Assembly: GCF_011174705.1 (NCBI RefSeq)
Contig: NZ_JAANIJ010000001.1
Location: 2,666,001-2,730,000 of the forward strand
DNA length: 64,000 nt
From: Tessaracoccus coleopterorum
Lineage (GTDB): Bacteria > Actinomycetota > Actinomycetes > Propionibacteriales > Propionibacteriaceae
Direction of reading: 5' to 3'
Both the position numbers and the translations under genes were made by a program. Under the pieces are notes generated by a model, which saw nothing but the letters and a program-made list of their open reading frames with translations, ran no database searches and was not told the DNA's origin. Shown here one piece after another: positions 54,668-64,000 of the stretch; position 1 is the stretch's first letter; every line of letters begins with the position of its first letter.

Positions 54668-57082
54668 ATGAGCGACTCCCTTTTTCCCGATCTCTTCGCA
54701 GCTTTCCAGCCGACGACGACGCCTCCGCCACCGCAGGACTCCGAGCGCCGTGAGGTGAGGTCCACCGCGAAGAAGGTGCCGGTCGAGGAACTGCTCGAGG
54801 GCCTCAACCCGCCTCAGCGGCAGGCCGTACTGCACACCGGAGGGCCGGTGCTTGTGGTGGCGGGTGCCGGATCGGGCAAGACGCGCGTGCTGACCCGGCG
54901 GATCGCCTACCTCGTCTCCGAGCGCAACGTGCACCCCGGCTCCATCCTCGCCATCACGTTCACCAACAAGGCCGCGGCCGAGATGCGCCAGCGGGTGATC
55001 GATCTGGTGGGCAACCGCGCGAAGCTGATGTGGGTCTCCACGTTCCACTCCGCGTGCGTGCGGATCCTGCGCGCCGACATCGACCGCTTCGGCATCTCAA
55101 AGACCTTCTCGATCTACGACGACGCCGACTCGAAGCGGCTCATGTCGCTCGTCCTGCGCGACATGGAGGTCGATCCCAAGCGGTTCCCGGTGCGGGCCGT
55201 GATGAACGCCGTCAGCAACTTCAAGAACGACCTCGTCGACCACGAGACGGCCGCCGCCGATCCGGGCGGCCCACAGAAGCAGGTGTACGCCGAGGCCTAC
55301 TCCGAGTACCAGCGGCGGCTGCAGGCCGCGAACGCGCTCGATTTCGACGACCTCATCATGACAACGGTGTTCCTGTTGCGCGCGTTTCCCGACGTGCGGG
55401 AGAAGTACCGCCGCCGGTTCCGTCAGGTGCTCGTCGACGAGTACCAGGACACCAACCACGCGCAGTATGCCCTCATCCGCGAGCTGTGTTCGGACGACAT
55501 CGGTGGCCCCGTCGTCGAGGGCACGCCGCTGGTCGAGGGGCCGAACTGATGGTGGTCGGCGACTCCGACCAGTCGATCTACGCCTTCCGCGGCGCCACCA
55601 TCCGCAACATCCTCGACTTCGAGCAGGACTTCCCGGCGCCGAGACCATCGTGCTCGACCAGAATTACCGTTCCACGCAGAACGTGCTCACCGCCGCGAAC
55701 TCCGTCATCTCCCGCAACCAGGGCCGGCGCGAGAAGCACCTGTGGTCCGACCTGGGGAGGGCGAACTGATCGTCGGCTGGGTGGCGGACACCGAGCATGA
55801 CGAGGCCCAGTTCGTCGCAGACGAGATCGACCGGCTCTCCGACCAGGGCGTCAGCCAGTACGGGGACACCGCGGTGTTCTACCGCACCAACGCCCAGTCG
55901 CGCGCCTTCGAGGAGGTGTTCATCCGGGTCGGCATGCCGTACAAGGTCGTCGGCGGCGTGCGCTTCTACGAGCGCCGCGAGATCCGCGACGCGATCGCCT
56001 ACCTGCGCGCCATCGTCAATCCCTCTGACGACGTGTCGGTGCGCCGGATCCTGAACGTGCCCAAGCGCGGCATCGGCGACCGCGCAGAGGCCGCGATCTC
56101 GTCGCTGGCCACCGCCGAGCGGTCCTCGTTCTTCGACGCGCTGCAGAGGGCCTCCGATGCCCCGGGGCTCGCCACCAGGTCGCTCAGGCAGATCCAGGGC
56201 TTCGTGGACGTGCTGAACATGCACCGTGCGATGGTGGCGCAGGGCAGGCCTGCCGACGAGGTGCTCACGTCGATCCTGAAGGAGTCGGGCTACCTGCCCG
56301 AGCTCGAGGCCTCCACCGATCCGCAGGACCTCACCCGGATCGAGAACCTCGTCGAACTCGTGTCGGTGGCCGCCGAGTTCGTGGCCAACGCCAACACCGT
56401 GGACCTCGACGAGGAGACGGTCGGCCTGGCCGCAGGCATGCCGGAGCCCGACGACTCCCTGGCCGCCTTCCTTGAGCGGATCGCGCTGGTGGCCGACTCC
56501 GACCAGGTGCCCGAGCACGAGGAGGGTAAGGGCGTCGTCACGCTCATGACGCTCCACACCGCGAAGGGCCTCGAGTTCGACACGGTGTTCCTCACCGGCA
56601 TGGAGGAGGGCATGTTCCCGCACATGCGGGCACTCACCGACCCCGACGAGTTGGAGGAGGAGCGGCGCCTCGCCTACGTGGGCATCACGCGTGCGCGCAG
56701 GCGGCTCCACCTGAGTCGCTCCCAGGTGCGGGTCACGTTCGGCCAGCCCGCCTACAACCCGCCCTCGCGCTTCCTGGACGAGATCCCGCAGCATGTGCTC
56801 GACTGGCGCCGCACCTCCGCGGCGACCACCACCTGGGCGGGCCAGAGCGCCACGCGTAACCGTCAGACCACGGCGTCGCTGCACTCGTTCGGTAAGGGGA
56901 AAGCCCCCGTCAAGACCGTTGCGAGCCTCGCGGTGGGCGACAGGGTGCTGCACGCGAGCTTCGGGATGGGCACCGTGCTCGCCGTCACGGGTTCCGGCGA
57001 CGCGACCAAGGCCGACGTCGACTTCGGATCGGCGGGCAGCAAGAGGCTCAGCCTCAAACACGCCCCCATGGAGAAGCTCTGA
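54668..57082 (+). CDS. pcrA: ATP-dependent DNA helicase PcrA/UvrD1
   Basis: About 805 residues. Walker [32 protein letters not shown] (Ia), [31 protein letters not shown] (II), [20 protein letters not shown] (III), [12 protein letters not shown] (IV), [18 protein letters not shown] motif V and [20 protein letters not shown] (VI). The tail [20 protein letters not shown] ending [12 protein letters not shown] is the Tudor-like RNA polymerase-binding domain of PcrA/UvrD. Breaks near 55545, 55640 and 55757. TAGGCT (54651-54656) is a -10 candidate 11 nt before the ATG. Roles: repair, restart, transcription-coupled repair. Confidence 0.96.
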
Positions 57083-57142
57083 GTCGCTGAAGGGCGTCGA
57101 CTCCTCAGAACCGGACAACGTGTGAGGGCGGGTGAACCGGGC

Positions 57143-57182
57143 AACGCGCGAGGGGCGGGCCGATGGCCCGCCCTCACGCGTT
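57143..57182. terminator. Bidirectional terminator between pcrA and the M23 peptidase gene
   Basis: GGGCGGGCC-GAT-GGCCCGCCC with outer AACGCG / CGCGTT arms (57143-57182). Confidence 0.8.
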
Positions 57183-57202
57183 GTCGAGTGCTGTGTCGCT
57201 CG

Positions 57203-58225
57203 TCAGCGGACGCCGAGCGAACGCAGGAACGTCATCGGGTTGGAGGCCTGGTAGACCTTGCCCGGGTGACGCCCGCCTTGTAGTACTCCATGTGCAGGTG
57301 TGCGCCGAAGCTGCGGCCCGAGACGCCCACGTAGCCGATGAGCTGGCCCGCCTTGACGGTCTGCCCGGTGCTGACGACCTTGCGGCTCATGTGCGCGTAC
57401 AGGGTCGAGCCACCGTTCGCGTGCCGGATCACGACGTTGGTGCCCGCCCAGCCGCCCGCGGTGGGGCTCAGGATGACGCCGGAGGCGACCGCGTAGATCG
57501 GGGTGCCGATGGGGCCGGGAAGTCCTGGCCGGTGTGGTAGCGCGACCAGGAACCGGTCTGGCCGAAGCTGGCGCCGATCCGGTAGTTGCTCTTCAGGGGC
57601 ATCGAGCCACCGGTGGAGCTGAGGTTTGAGATGTCCTCGGCCGAGAGCTCGGTGGAGCCTCCCGCGCCGTTGGCGGCCGCGGCGGCGGCGCGCTTGGCCT
57701 CCTCGAGCCTGCGGGCGGCCTCCTCGGCCTCCTTCTTGAGCTTCGCGCTCTGCGCCTCGACCAGTTGCATGTCCTCGTCCATGAGGCGCTGGCGCTCCTC
57801 GGCGCTCATCTCGGCATAGGCCTTGACGGCGTCCTCGGAGGAGACGCCCATGTTGGCGGCGCGGTCCTTGGCCTTCTCATCGGCTACGGCGGCGCTCAGG
57901 TCGGAACGGACCTGGTTGCGGCTCGTCTCCTCGCTGCGGTCGGCGAAGCCCTCCTCGACGGCGGACACGGCGGCCGCGGGGACCGCCACACTGGCGTTGG
58001 GCGAGTCGGACGCCTCCAGGTTGGTGTCGCGGCTCGCGAAGGCAAACGTGAACAGGGTCGCGGCGGCGACCGCGCCGGAGACGCTGAGGGCGAGAAGCTT
58101 GCGGCTGAACCCGAAGGCGGCTGCTCCGCGGCGCGCCCTGGTGGGGCGCTCACCCCGAGTTCGGCAACGTCGTCGATTTCGACCTCGGCTGCACGCCGTG
58201 CGGGGCGCGATGCGGTGTCGTTCAC
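57203..58225 (-). CDS. M23 family peptidoglycan endopeptidase
   Basis: About 341 residues. GTG start at 58225 with AGGAGA upstream. Cytoplasmic start, one helix (KLLALSVSGAVAAATLFTFA), then a charged coiled coil rich in Ala/Glu/Lys (MQLVEAQSAKLKKEAEEAAR), and the LytM domain: SNYRIGASFGQTGSWSRYHT, GQDFPAP (Zn ligands His and Asp), STLYAHMS, and SFGAHLHMEYYKAG with the HxH pair. End: ASNPMTFLRSLGVR. Breaks near 58150, 57520 and 57270. Likely cleaves stem peptides during cell-wall growth. Confidence 0.92.
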
Positions 58226-58411
58226 CTGTCTCCTGACGTCTGTCGTGGGGTCCCAGTCGGGAAGTCCCCCGAACCTTAACAACTTCTCAGGATTCTCTCA
58301 AACTCGGGTCCCCGGTTGTGGACAAGTGTCACCCCTGAAACCCTGTCGGGCTGCTTGAGCCGGGCGGTAGTGTGTGCGGCGTCAGTCATCGCACAGACCC
58401 AAAGGAACAAC

Positions 58412-59581
58412 GTGGATCTCTTGGAGTATCAGGCGCGCGACCTGTTCGAGCGGAGCGGGGTGCCCGTGCTGCCAGGCAGGACGGCCACCACCCCGAGGAG
58501 GCGGTAGTTGCGTATCGCGCCCTCGGCGCGGACCTCGCCGTGATCAAGGCGCAGGTGCGCACCGGTGGACGGGGTAAGGCCGGGGAGTCAAGCTCGCCCG
58601 GGTGAGGAGGCGGTCGCGAAGACGGCCGCCGAGATCCTCGCCCTCACGATCAAGGACCACCCGGTCGAGACGGTGATGCTGAGCCCCGGAGCCGACATTG
58701 CGGAGGAGTTCTACTTCTCGATCCTCCTCGATCGCGCCGCGGCGGCTACCTCGCCATGTGCAGCATCGAGGGGGTGTCGAGATTGAGACCCTCGCCGTCG
58801 AGCGCCCCGAGGCGCTCGTGAAGGTCGCGCTGGACCCCGGCGAGGGCATCACGCCCGCCGTGGCCCGCCGCATCGTGGACGAGGCCGGGTTCCTGCCCGG
58901 CGACCACGAGTCCGTCGGCGTGGTGCTCCAGAAGCTGTGGCGGGTGTTCACCGACGCCGACGCCACCCTCGTCGAGGTCAACCCGCTCGTCAAGACCGGC
59001 GACGGCCGCATCATCGCCCTCGACGGCAAGATCACCCTTGACGGCAACGCCGGGTTCCGGCATCCGGAGTGGGAGGCCTACGACGAGGACACCGGCGACG
59101 TCGACCTCGAACGTCAGGCCCGTGAACTCGATCTCAACTACGTGAAGCTCGACGGCACCGTCGGCGTGATCGGCAACGGAGCCGGGCTCGTGATGAGCAC
59201 CCTGGACGTCGTGGCCGCAGCGGGCGCCGACCTCCCCGGCTCACCGAGGCCCGCCAACTTCCTCGACATCGGAGGCGGCGCGTCCGCCGCCGTGATGGCC
59301 AACGGGCTGCGCATCATCATGGGCGACCCCAGGTGAGGTCGGTGTTCGTCAACGTCTTCGGCGGCATCACCGCCTGCAGCGACGTGGCCAACGGCATCGT
59401 CAACGCCCTCGACATGCTCGGTGACGAGGCCCGGCTGCCGATCGTGGTGCGCCTCGACGGTAACTCCGTGGAGGTGGGCAAGGCGATCCTCGCGGAAGCG
59501 AACCACCCGTTGATCACGGTCAAGAACACCATGGACGAGGCCGCCCGCACCGCGGCCCGACTCGCGGCCGAAGGGAACTGA
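58412..59581 (+). CDS. sucC: Succinate-CoA ligase, beta subunit
   Basis: TCA-cycle substrate-level phosphorylation. GTG start at 58412 with AAAGGA upstream. [93 protein letters not shown] and [20 protein letters not shown] are the ATP-grasp and ligase motifs. About 392 residues. Breaks near 58475, 58590, 58740, 58775 and 59333. sucD begins 7 bp after. Confidence 0.97.
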
Positions 59582-59588
59582 GCCACTC

Positions 59589-60480
59589 ATGTCGATCCTC
59601 ATCAACGCGTCCTCGCGCGTCCTCGTCCAGGGCATGACAGGCAGGGAGGGGCGCAAGCACACCCAGCGCATGATCATGTCCGGAACCCGCATCGTCGGGG
59701 CGTCACCCCCGGCCGGTCGGGTGAATCGGTCCTCTTCGAGGAGGACCCGGTGCCCGTGTTCGGCTCCATGGTGGAGGCGGCCGCGGCCACCAACGCCGAC
59801 GTCTCCGTGGTGTTCGTGCCCCCGAAGTTCGCGAAGGCCGCCGTCCTCGAGGCCGTCGAGGCCGAGATCGGGCTGTGCGTCGTGATCACCGAGGGCATCC
59901 CGGTGCACGACTCGATCGAGTTCCTCGCCGCGGCCAAGGAGTCCGGCACGCGCATCATCGGGCCGAACTGCCCGGGCCTCATCTCTCCCGGCAAGTCGAA
60001 TGTCGGCATCATCCCCGCCCACATCTCCGGGCCGGGCGGATCGGGCTCGTGTCGAAGTCGGGCACCCTGACCTACCAGATGATGTATGAACTGCGCGACC
60101 ACGGCTTCTCCACCGCCATCGGCATCGGCGGCGACCCCGTCGTCGGCACCACGCACATCGACGCGCTGCAGGCCTTCGAGGACGACCCCGACACCGACAT
60201 CATCGTGATGATCGGTGAGATCGGTGGCGACGCGGAGGAGCGGGCCGCCGACTACATCAGGGCGGGGATCACCAAGCCAGTGGTCGGGTACGTCGCCGGG
60301 TTCACCGCGCCCCCGGCAAGACGATGGGCCATGCCGGCGCCATCATCACAGGGTCCGCGGGCACCGCAGCGGCGAAGAAGGAGGCCCTCGAGGCGGCGGG
60401 GTGCTGGTGGGGAGACCCCGTCACTCACCGCCCAGTTGGCCCGTGACGCCATCGCGCGCCTGCGTGGCAGCCGCGCCTGA
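59589..60480 (+). CDS. sucD: Succinate-CoA ligase, alpha subunit
   Basis: ATG at 59589. [20 protein letters not shown] (CoA site), [80 protein letters not shown] and [17 protein letters not shown] with the phosphorylated His. About 299 residues. Breaks near 59705, 60040, 60312 and 60403. A terminator follows. Confidence 0.97.
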
Positions 60481-60501
60481 GCGCACCCTGACACACGGTG
60501 A

Positions 60502-60529
60502 GGCGCCCCACGGTGACCCGTGGGGCGCC
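60502..60529. terminator. Terminator between sucD and the minus-strand gene
   Basis: GGCGCCCCACGG / CCGTGGGGCGCC, perfect 12-bp stem, loop TGAC. Confidence 0.85.
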
Positions 60530-60559
60530 CACGCATGCGCTCCGGTGGGACGTCGAGGC

Positions 60560-62233
60560 TCAGGGGCCTGGGTGAGCCGGACGGCGGTCCGGTCGGCCAG
60601 CGCGGTGAGCTCTGCATCGGTGAACTTGTACGTGGCGTCGACGGTCACCAGCGAGTAGGAGACGCGGGTGCCCGCGATGCTGACGATGGCCTGCCAGGCG
60701 TTCTTCGTCGACGACGACTGCTCGCGGTTGATGGCGAAGATGCGGGAGGATCCCGCATGCCGTCGGCGCCGGTGGATGCGACGCCGGGAAGCTCGGTGAT
60801 CGTGGAGCCGAGGAGCCGGGACTTGCAGCTGGCGATGTTGCCGCCCAGCTTGTTGACGAACGCCGCCGCATCCTCAGCGGAGGCGAACGTGAACACGGCC
60901 TGGTCGACGCCGAACAGCGAGGGGCCTGGTCGTCCTGCGTCAGCTGGAAGCGGGTCACCTGACGCTCGGTCGGACCCGCCTCGCTCGCCAGCGTCATATT
61001 CTCGCAACCGGTGCCGAACGTGCCGAGCGCGGACTGCGCCGAGGCGGACCACAGCCCGGCGCCCTCCCGGATGCGGGCAGGTCGGAGGCGATCAGCCAGC
61101 CGGGGGCTCAGCGGCGGGAACCACCGTGGGCGTGACCACCGGGCCACCTCGGCGGTGGTGCCCTGGGCCTCGTTGATGGCCTTCTGCGGCCTGGTCAGCG
61201 CGGCGGCCAGCGCATCCGCGGTCACCGGCTCCCCGACCCTGCGTACGTCGAGCAGCTGGAGGGTCGCGCCCTCCTGGGTCAGCAGCAGGGTGTGGAAGTC
61301 GCCCGCGACGTCGTCGCTGGCGAGGTTGATCTCGAACGCGCGGGTCGCGAGGCCCGTCACGGAGCTCGCCCCGACGATCCGCGCGGGCACCAGCTGCGCG
61401 GAGCAGTCCGACAGGGCCGCGATCCGCTCCTCCATCACAGATCCGGCGGCGGTCTCGTCGGCGTAGGCGTCGATCCGGTGCAGGGCGGCGAGCTTGTCGT
61501 CGGTGGCGGTCGAGAGCGTGCGCTGGAGGCTGTGGGTCGGGTTCACTTCACCCTTCAGGGAACTGAGGCAGAACGCGAAGCTCTTGTGGTCGGCGACGGC
61601 CTCGGTGGTGGCCACCTCGCTCCAACCGGAGGCGGCGGCGATCGGGGACAGGTCCTGCGGGGTGACCAGATCGTCCGTGGTGACGGGCTCCGCGATCGGC
61701 GACGCGCTGGCGCTCGGAGTTGCGGACGTGGAGACAGACGGGCTGGGACCCGGTCCGCCCTCGCGGACACCCCGCGCGATGAAGAAGGACGAGAGGCCGA
61801 GCACGAGGGCCGCGGCGAGTCCGCCGACCGCCCAGGCCGTCAGCCTCGGGCGGTGGGCCTCCAACCAGGACCCGTCAGGCGCGTGGTCGGCCTCGGCGGG
61901 CGTCGTGCCCGACAGGGCCGAACGGCGCGGCGCGGGGCTGGGGATGGCGGACGAACGGGGGAACACGGGCGCGGGAATGGGGGTCGACGCATCGGGAGCA
62001 ACCCCACGGGCGCCCGACGGGGCCGGGCCCGACGCGGAGTCGCTCCCGGGCCGTGCGAAGGGGTTCGCGGCCGCACCGGAGGTCGGCTCATCGCCGAGAC
62101 CGGGCTCGGGTTCATCCGGCGAGCCGCGTCGCGCGCTCTGTGCCGCCCCGGCTGGGGTATCGTCAAAGCCGTCGGTCTCCGGCTCATCGGACGTCCAGGC
62201 CCGGCGAGGTCGTTTCGCCTCACCATCTTCCAT
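60560..62233 (-). CDS. Membrane-anchored protein with extracellular sensor-like region
   Basis: About 560 residues. Cytoplasmic N-terminus (MEDGEAKRPRRAWTSDEPET, then Pro/Ala/Ser-rich disorder of about 125 residues), one helix (LTAWAVGGLAAALVLGLSSF), a Ser/Thr/Pro linker, and two related extracellular modules beginning LVTPQDLSPIAAASGWSEVA and with an end TDAELTALADRTAVRLTQAP. The shape resembles actinobacterial PknH_C-type sensor-domain proteins, though no kinase is present. Breaks near 61130, 61080, 60925, 60758 and 60570. Position between sucCD and purN is conserved in relatives; function unknown. Confidence 0.65.
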   Translation of the reverse strand: MEDGEAKRPRRAWTSDEPETDGFDDTPAGAAQSARRGSPDEPEPGLGDEPTSGAAANPFARPGSDSASGPAPSGARGVAPDASTPIPAPVFPRSSAIPSPAPRRSALSGTTPAEADHAPDGSWLEAHRPRLTAWAVGGLAAALVLGLSSFFIARGVREGGPGPSPSVSTSATPSASASPIAEPVTTDDLVTPQDLSPIAAASGWSEVATTEAVADHKSFAFCLSSLKGEVNPTHSLQRTLSTATDDKLAALHRIDAYADETAAGSVMEERIAALSDCSAQLVPARIVGASSVTGLATRAFEINLASDDVAGDFHTLLLTQEGATLQLLDVRRVGEPVTADALAAALTRPQKAINEAQGTTAEVARWSRPRWFPPLSPRLADRLRPARIREGAGLWSASAQSALGTFGTGCENMTLASEAGPTERQVTRFQLTQDDQAPRCSASTRPCSRSPPLRMRRRSSTSWAATSPAASPGSSAPRSPSFPASHPPAPTACGILPHLRHQPRAVVVDEERLAGHRQHRGHPRLLLAGDRRRHVQVHRCRAHRAGRPDRRPAHPGP

Positions 62234-62331
62234 GCCGTCCACCTCCCATCGACCGGGGTCAGATCTCTTTCGTTGGGCAAGACTACCGTCGGAGCAAAAG
62301 AACATGCGAGACCTTCAAGGGGAGATTCGGG

Positions 62332-63594
62332 TTGGCAAGGACATCCACTAAGCCGAGAACCGTCGCTGTCGATGTCGACGAGGCCAGGTTGCGCACTCCG
62401 CGGCACTCGCCGGTGCCCTGGCAACTGGCCACGGTGGTCGGCCCCGTCGCGGTGCTGCTCGCCGGTTGGCTCGTCCTCGCCTCGCTCAGTGCGGTCGGCT
62501 GGTTGACCTCCCCGACGTGGGCATCGGCGAGGCGCTCGAGCTCGCCACCCGGGTGCTGCTGCTCGCCAACGGCGCGCCCACCGTCATCGGCGGCCTCCCG
62601 GTGGGGATCGTCCCGCTCGGCATCTCGGCACTCCTGATCCTGCTCGCCGTCCCCGTGGCCTCGTTCGCCGCCCGGCAGGCCGCCGGGCACGGTGGGGAGC
62701 CTGATGACACGGGAAGGCTGTGGGTCGATGGTGAGGCCATCACGCTCCGCGTCGGCGGTGCCTTCGCGGGCTCCTACTCCGTCTCCGTGCTGATTCTCGC
62801 GGCGATCATGGGTTCACTGTCTGCGCAGGCGGTCTTCGGGCGGTGGCGATCGGGGTCGTGTCGGGCCTGTGGGGCGCCGCCCGCGGCGTCGGCTACGACC
62901 CGACGCGCGGGTGGCCCGAATGGCTCCGCAGCGTCCCCCGCGCGATGGGCGCCGCCCTGCTCACCGTCCTCGCGGGAGGAGCTGTGCTGCTCACGGTCGC
63001 GCTCATCGCCGGCGGTGACCGGATCTCCGCGATCACCGACGGCCTCGGTGGGGGACCGGCCGCGGTTTTCCTGCTGACGGTGCTGCACCTGGCCTATCTG
63101 CCAAACTTCGTGCTCGCGTGCGTCGCGTGGCTGCTCGGCGCGGGGATCACGGTCGGCGAGGGGTCGCTGGTGACCATGGCCGCCTCCGACGCGGGCCTGC
63201 TGCCCGCCATCCCGATCTTCGGAGCGGTGCCACCCCCGACTCGGGATCCACCGCCAACTTCTGGTGGCTGCTGGTCGGGGCCCTCGCCGGCGCGGTGGCC
63301 GCCGCCGTCGTGACGCTCGCACGTCCGCGGGCCCGGTTCGACTCGACCGCACTGGTCGGCGCCCTCGCAGGCGTGCTGGCCGGGCTGCTCGTCGTGGTGG
63401 CGTGCGCCCTCGGCTCCGGATCGCTCGGGGCGGACCGACTCGCGGTGATCGGCGCCCGGACCGGCCCGCTCGCGGTGTTCGCGCCGACGTTGCTCGGGCT
63501 CTCCGGGCTCACTGTGGGCCTCGTGCTCGGGCTGCTCAGACGGCCGGACACCGCCCGGAGGCTGACGCATCCGCCGCCGCGGCGGAGGCCGTAG
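62332..63594 (+). CDS. DUF6350-type polytopic membrane protein
   Basis: TTG start at 62332 is chosen because AAGGGGAG (62318-62325) lies 6 nt upstream and no ATG or GTG starts the frame. About 423 residues with about ten helices (WQLATVVGPVAVLLAGWLVL, ISALLILLAVPVASFAA, GSYSVSVLILAAIMG, VFLLTVLHLAYLPNFVLACV, WWLLVGALAGAVAAAVVTLA). LAYLPNFVLACVAWLLGAGI is the most conserved part. It sits directly before purN, as DUF6350 genes do in actinobacteria. Breaks near 62510, 62840 and 63235. Function unknown. Confidence 0.78.
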
Positions 63595-63597
63595 AGT
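63592..63597 (+). promoter_or_regulatory. -10 hexamer of a probably leaderless purN promoter
   Basis: TAGAGT overlaps the stop of the preceding gene and ends 7 nt before the purN GTG. Confidence 0.42.
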
Positions 63598-63604
63598 TCG
63601 GGGA

Positions 63605-64000
63605 GTGAAAACCAAGGTCGTCGTTCTGCTCTCCGGCTCGGGCACTCTCTTCCAGGCTCTCCTCGACGCGATCGACGCAGGCGGGGTGGATGCGGAGGTC
63701 GTGGCCGTCGTGTCCGATCAGCCGTCGGCGCAGGGTCTGGAACGTGCCCGCACCCACGGGATCCCGGCCATCGCCCACCCCCTCGGGAAGGGCGGCGACC
63801 GGGCAGCCTGGGACCGTCGACTGACCGACATCGTCGCCGAATTCGAGCCGGATCTGGTCGCCTCGGCCGGCTTCATGAAGTTGGTGGGCGACGCGTTCCT
63901 CGATCGCTTCGGCGGCCGCACCATCAACACCCACCCGCGCTGCTGCCCAGCTTCCCCGGCATGCACGGCCCGCGTGACGCGCTCCGGGCAGGGGTGAAGG
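63605..64000 (+). CDS. purN: Phosphoribosylglycinamide formyltransferase, 5' part
   Basis: GAR to FGAR with 10-formyl-THF in purine synthesis. GTG start (KTKVVVLLSGSGTLFQALLD); family proteins usually have SGxGSN at the loop, here SGSGTL. AVVSDQPSAQGLERARTHGI, DLVASAGFMKLVGDAFLDRF and INTHPALLPSFPGMHG (after one missing base near 63940) are the catalytic Asn-x-His region. The window ends before the second catalytic Asp motif. purH is expected next. Confidence 0.93.

Overview
This is a 64 kb stretch of high-GC actinobacterial chromosome. Gene content and order suggest Actinomycetota, probably order Propionibacteriales; that is an inference from content, not a phylogeny. Support comes from the GC-rich third codon positions, a GDP-mannose-type GT4 mannosyltransferase, HrcA/CIRCE control of groES-groEL, GuaB next to GuaB3, PspC proteins beside a PspC-type histidine kinase, and the order pcrA, M23 peptidase, sucC, sucD, DUF6350-type protein, purN. 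Several genes have a -10-like hexamer 6-8 nt before the start codon and no ribosome binding site, as in leaderless actinobacterial transcripts. The whole window carries single-base losses, mostly in short G or C runs. About three quarters of the genes read correctly only if one or more bases are restored. I treat these as sequence errors and give each gene its full reconciled extent.

Layout. 1-9.7 kb is a housekeeping block: glmS (3' part), acpS, nnr, a GT4 mannosyltransferase (minus), a DEAD-box RNA helicase with a long Arg/Asp-rich head, and the t6A cluster (GNAT-TsaE fusion, TsaB, RimI, TsaD). 9.8-16.1 kb is an oligopeptide/dipeptide ABC importer: a lipoprotein, two permeases (the first much enlarged) and a fused double ATPase. 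16.1-17.7 kb holds a THUMP-like methyltransferase and a NUDIX hydrolase. 17.8-22.2 kb (minus) is a four-gene ECF vitamin transporter operon behind a recognisable cobalamin riboswitch; its first gene encodes a secreted, membrane-tethered Cys-rich protein. 22.4-24.6 kb encodes 5-oxoprolinase (PxpA and a PxpB-PxpC fusion). 24.8-26.9 kb is groES-groEL with two CIRCE operators.

27-35.6 kb has a UvrD-like helicase, ilvE, an SDR protein with an altered active site, an unrecognised protein, a DUF1540 protein, guaB, guaB3 and a chorismate mutase. 35.6-38.9 kb has a META-domain protein, the remnant of a secreted GH43-type protein, a group II truncated hemoglobin and an epimerase. 39.0-42.2 kb is a TetR-ABC-permease operon behind two palindromic operators. 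cysK and guaA follow. 45.6-49.2 kb is a PspC envelope-stress cluster with its two-component system. 49.4-52.5 kb is a large secreted metallophosphoesterase with two nearly identical PKD repeats. The last part has small membrane proteins, a cardiolipin synthase-like enzyme, pcrA, an M23 peptidase, sucCD, a membrane-anchored sensor-like protein, a DUF6350-type membrane protein and the start of purN.

The most interesting unit is the ECF operon. A cobalamin riboswitch, the S, ATPase and T components, and a surface-tethered small protein together point to a vitamin B12 uptake system with an extracellular accessory factor. I saw no tRNA, rRNA, insertion sequence, prophage or CRISPR array.
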